Assembly: GCF_963662255.1 (NCBI RefSeq)
Contig: NC_085046.1
Location: 134,955,392-135,019,391, forward strand
DNA: 64,000 bases
Reading direction: 5' to 3'
Source: Cinclus cinclus
Lineage: Eukaryota > Chordata > Aves > Passeriformes > Cinclidae
This document shows positions 61,336 to 64,000 of this stretch, one piece after another. Every line of letters starts with the position of its first letter. The first letter of the stretch is position 1. The position numbers and the translations under genes were made by a program. The notes beneath the pieces were generated by a model. The model made no database searches, was not told the origin of the DNA, and was given only the letters and a program-made list of their open reading frames with translations.

Positions 61336-64000
61336 TTGATCAAAGTGTCTGGGTAAGGAAAGAATCAGAGTAATTTATAACAGTAGTTCATTTTATGGAC
61401 TGATGAAGGATTGTGTATCATCTGTTGGAGTGCACCTTCTAAACTACCCTGAAGTCAGAAAATGTGCTGCGTCCTATCTGCAGAAGAAAAAGGATAAAGT
61501 GTGGTAGTTGTAAGAGTATATCCCAAGTTTAGCAGAAAGCATTCAGCAGTCACTGTCTGAGAAGACAGCGACTTTGTTACTGAGTGCACATTGCATTCTT
61601 TGGGGGTTTACACCCTCTTTTTGTTCTGGATTAGCTGATTCAGGGCTGTCCTGAATCAAGACACAGAACCCTTCTCAGTTTCTCTGTGGCAAGGCAATGC
61701 CACGTGTCTCCAAGCCAATAAAGAGGGTGCTGGGCATGACGCTTCTGCAGGTAACTTCATTATATTCTTATGTTTACTTTCAGCTGAAATTAAATATTAA
61801 AATATGTCTTTAAAATTATGTTTCCTGCCCTACTAGAGTGGAAAGTGTACTGTGAATATAAAATATTAAATCTGTACTGTTCATTTGTGGGTAGGAGGTC
61901 AGAAAGGAAAAAAAAAAAAAAGAGTATAGTATTTAAGAAACTTTTCTGTTTTAAATACAAATTTGCAAAGGAAGGAGATAGTAAAGTGGCATTTACCCTT
62001 CTTTATAGAAAGAGGTTTTGTATAATAAACACTTTTTCCTTCCCAGTTCTCGTTGAAAAACTAGTGTGAGACTGTATGGGATTTACAATTTAAATTAATC
62101 TATTGTTAATGTACACACCTGAATATTGAAATAGACATAAGACAGGCACAGAGGAATAGATAATCTCCATAGCTTTCCAAGATTCACATATCTGTCAAGG
62201 TAAGCTGATTTTAAATTCCTATTTCTCTGTAAACAAGATTAAATCAGGATTTTTTTAAAGGTACCTGAGTATTTTGAGGTGCAGAAAACTTGTTCCATCT
62301 TATGTGTGAATAAGAAATAAAATATTGTTTAATTTTAACATTGGATTATAGTCTTATAGTTTAATAAAGTTACTAAATGTTAATTCATCATTACAATAAG
62401 CAACACTGTTTTCAAAGTAGTTCTAGGCCATTTTTAAAGTGCAGTAATTTTAACTTTATATTATTACCAGCAGTAGAAACCGGTATTTTAGTTTCACATC
62501 AGAATTTACTACTAGAATTTACACCATTATTTTTTTATATGTGAGTTGGAACACTGCTCTTCAAGGTTTTGAAATACCTAATTCCTCCAGAGATGAGAAT
62601 AACATAAAGGAAATATTATAAAGAAATAAAATTCCAAGCTCATTCTGAAAATGAACTATATGTTAAAGTTATGTTATTTTAAAAAGGGAAGACAGTGATA
62701 TTAATCACTAACACTGTAGTTTCACTTCTGCTTTTATATCAGGGTGATAAATGTTAGTAATTTCATTGTAAAACTCAAATAGAGAAATTTTATTATGGCA
62801 ATGGAGGCCCACTTCTGGGAAGCCAGCAGTATGGGAATATAATTTGGAACTCAGTGATTTGTGCTGCAATAAATTTCCTAAGATCCATCACTCCTAGATT
62901 GCTATAGTCACTTAGGTACTGTGCACTTGCAATATAATTAGAAAACCCCACCCAGTTTAGAAGACCTCTCTCTTTTGTTGGGAGTTTCATCTGTTGGTTT
63001 GATACACTGACTTTTGCAACTAAATAAGGAAAGATTTTAATGCATAATTCACAATTATGTATTTTGGTTCTCTCTTCTTGTAGTTTTCATGAGCTGTTCT
63101 GTCATAAATCAAAATTGAAATTAAAAAAAAAATATATTTTTCCCAATATTTTATGGAAATGAATGGAGAGATTATGTTGTCCAGTTGGTTGGGTCTTGTA
63201 TAATTTGTTAAGGAAATGCAGACAAGTTCAGGCTAGTGTTATTCAGGATGTGGAGTAGGGATCAAAACTGTTTATTGTCTAAAGGATTATCCCAGTCATT
63301 TACTAAGCATAGTTGCTCCATTATTCCTCCTCTATCTTTTCCTTAATCCAAAATTGCTGAATTTGAAAAATATTTCAGATAAATGTTATAACTGAAAACA
63401 AGTTAAAAGTGAAACAGATATAGGTGTAAAAACACCTGGAGCTCAAAAAGAACGCAGCTCTAATTTTTCAATGACACTGCTATAGGTTCTGCAACATATT
63501 ATTTAACCATATACAATAAAGGTCTAACAATATTAAGCATTTTATTCATTAGATAAATTATTAATTTAGGGTGGGTATTTTATTTTATTTTATTAAAAAA
63601 ATAATTGCATCATTTGTGCTACCATCATTACCACCAGATAATTTATAACTAATCTTTGCATGTAAACCCTTCTGTGAAGAACTTAATTGGTCAAATACTA
63701 AACTCTTGGCTCAATGTAAGGTATGGTCTCTTTCTGGGCATGATATTTTGTGTCAAACATGGAAGTTATTTGTTCAACTGTTAAAGCCACTTGTTTCAGC
63801 TTAGATGCGTGTATTTCTTCTGTGTTCGTGAATTTGAGTTTATTTGACATTTGATTAAGATTTTCATTCAAGCAGGTTCAGAGCCTTTACTGTCTTCCAC
63901 TGTTTAGCAGGACAATTGCACGGGAGAGAAGTCAAAATGCTAATTTGGATGTGTCTTGGCTTAGTTTGAATTTCCCGGGCAATGCACCAAAAGATGTCAT
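61336..64000. other. unique AT-rich non-coding sequence
   Basis: No gene or repeat family recognised. An A run lies near 61908-61921 and TATTT units at 63576-63594. The window ends in unique sequence. Confidence 0.55.

Noticed and set aside
1..64000. CRISPR arrays, operons, bacterial promoters, prophage or plasmid features
   Set aside because: Composition, CR1 and LTR content show vertebrate nuclear DNA; no spaced direct repeats of the CRISPR type are present.

Overview
The window looks like non-coding bird nuclear DNA. It is strongly A+T-rich and CpG-poor. It carries six CR1 LINE fragments with recognisable CR1 3' sequence and several LTR fragments of families I know from bird genomes, plus short microsatellites. 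I found no operon, bacterial promoter, rRNA, tRNA or CRISPR array. I cannot name the species; the LTR families point to a bird other than a basal lineage, but that is inference.

No protein-coding gene can be called with confidence. Almost all open frames are 60-90 codons, as expected by chance in this composition. The longest ones are read-through of a GAAGA microsatellite (about 31.8-32.1 kb) or lie in transposon-derived sequence. The window is therefore either intergenic or inside very large introns. A few short stretches have splice-like borders and an open frame, and are listed as weak candidate exons: about 13.8, 20.7, 23.7, 31.3, 51.7 and 58.7 kb on the plus strand. One minus-strand open frame at 59.8-60.0 kb could be a decayed coding piece.

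Layout: 0-3.6 kb unique sequence with a GT-rich low-complexity patch. 3.6-4.0 kb CR1 (+). 6.1-6.35 kb LTR fragment (-). 10.5 kb CA microsatellite. 11.9-12.1 kb CR1 (-). 16.6-17.1 kb near-complete solo-LTR-like element (-). 17.86-17.98 kb CR1 (-). 31.8-32.1 kb a 271-base pure purine GAAGA array. 32.5-33.0 kb LTR fragment (-). 36.2 kb CR1 (-). 36.9 kb GATA microsatellite. 38.5-39.0 kb CR1 (+), directly followed by an LTR-like segment. 44.8-45.2 kb unclassified GC-richer block. 47.8-48.0 kb LTR U3 fragment (+). 55.6-56.0 kb CR1 (-). 58.85 kb AGAAT microsatellite. 61.02-61.34 kb tandem duplication of a roughly 158-base unit.

The items most worth a second look are a 22-bp-stem hairpin at 42207-42271 that has the geometry of a microRNA precursor or tiny MITE, the 61 kb tandem duplication, and the 271-base homopurine tract. 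I saw no evidence of a novel multi-gene system.
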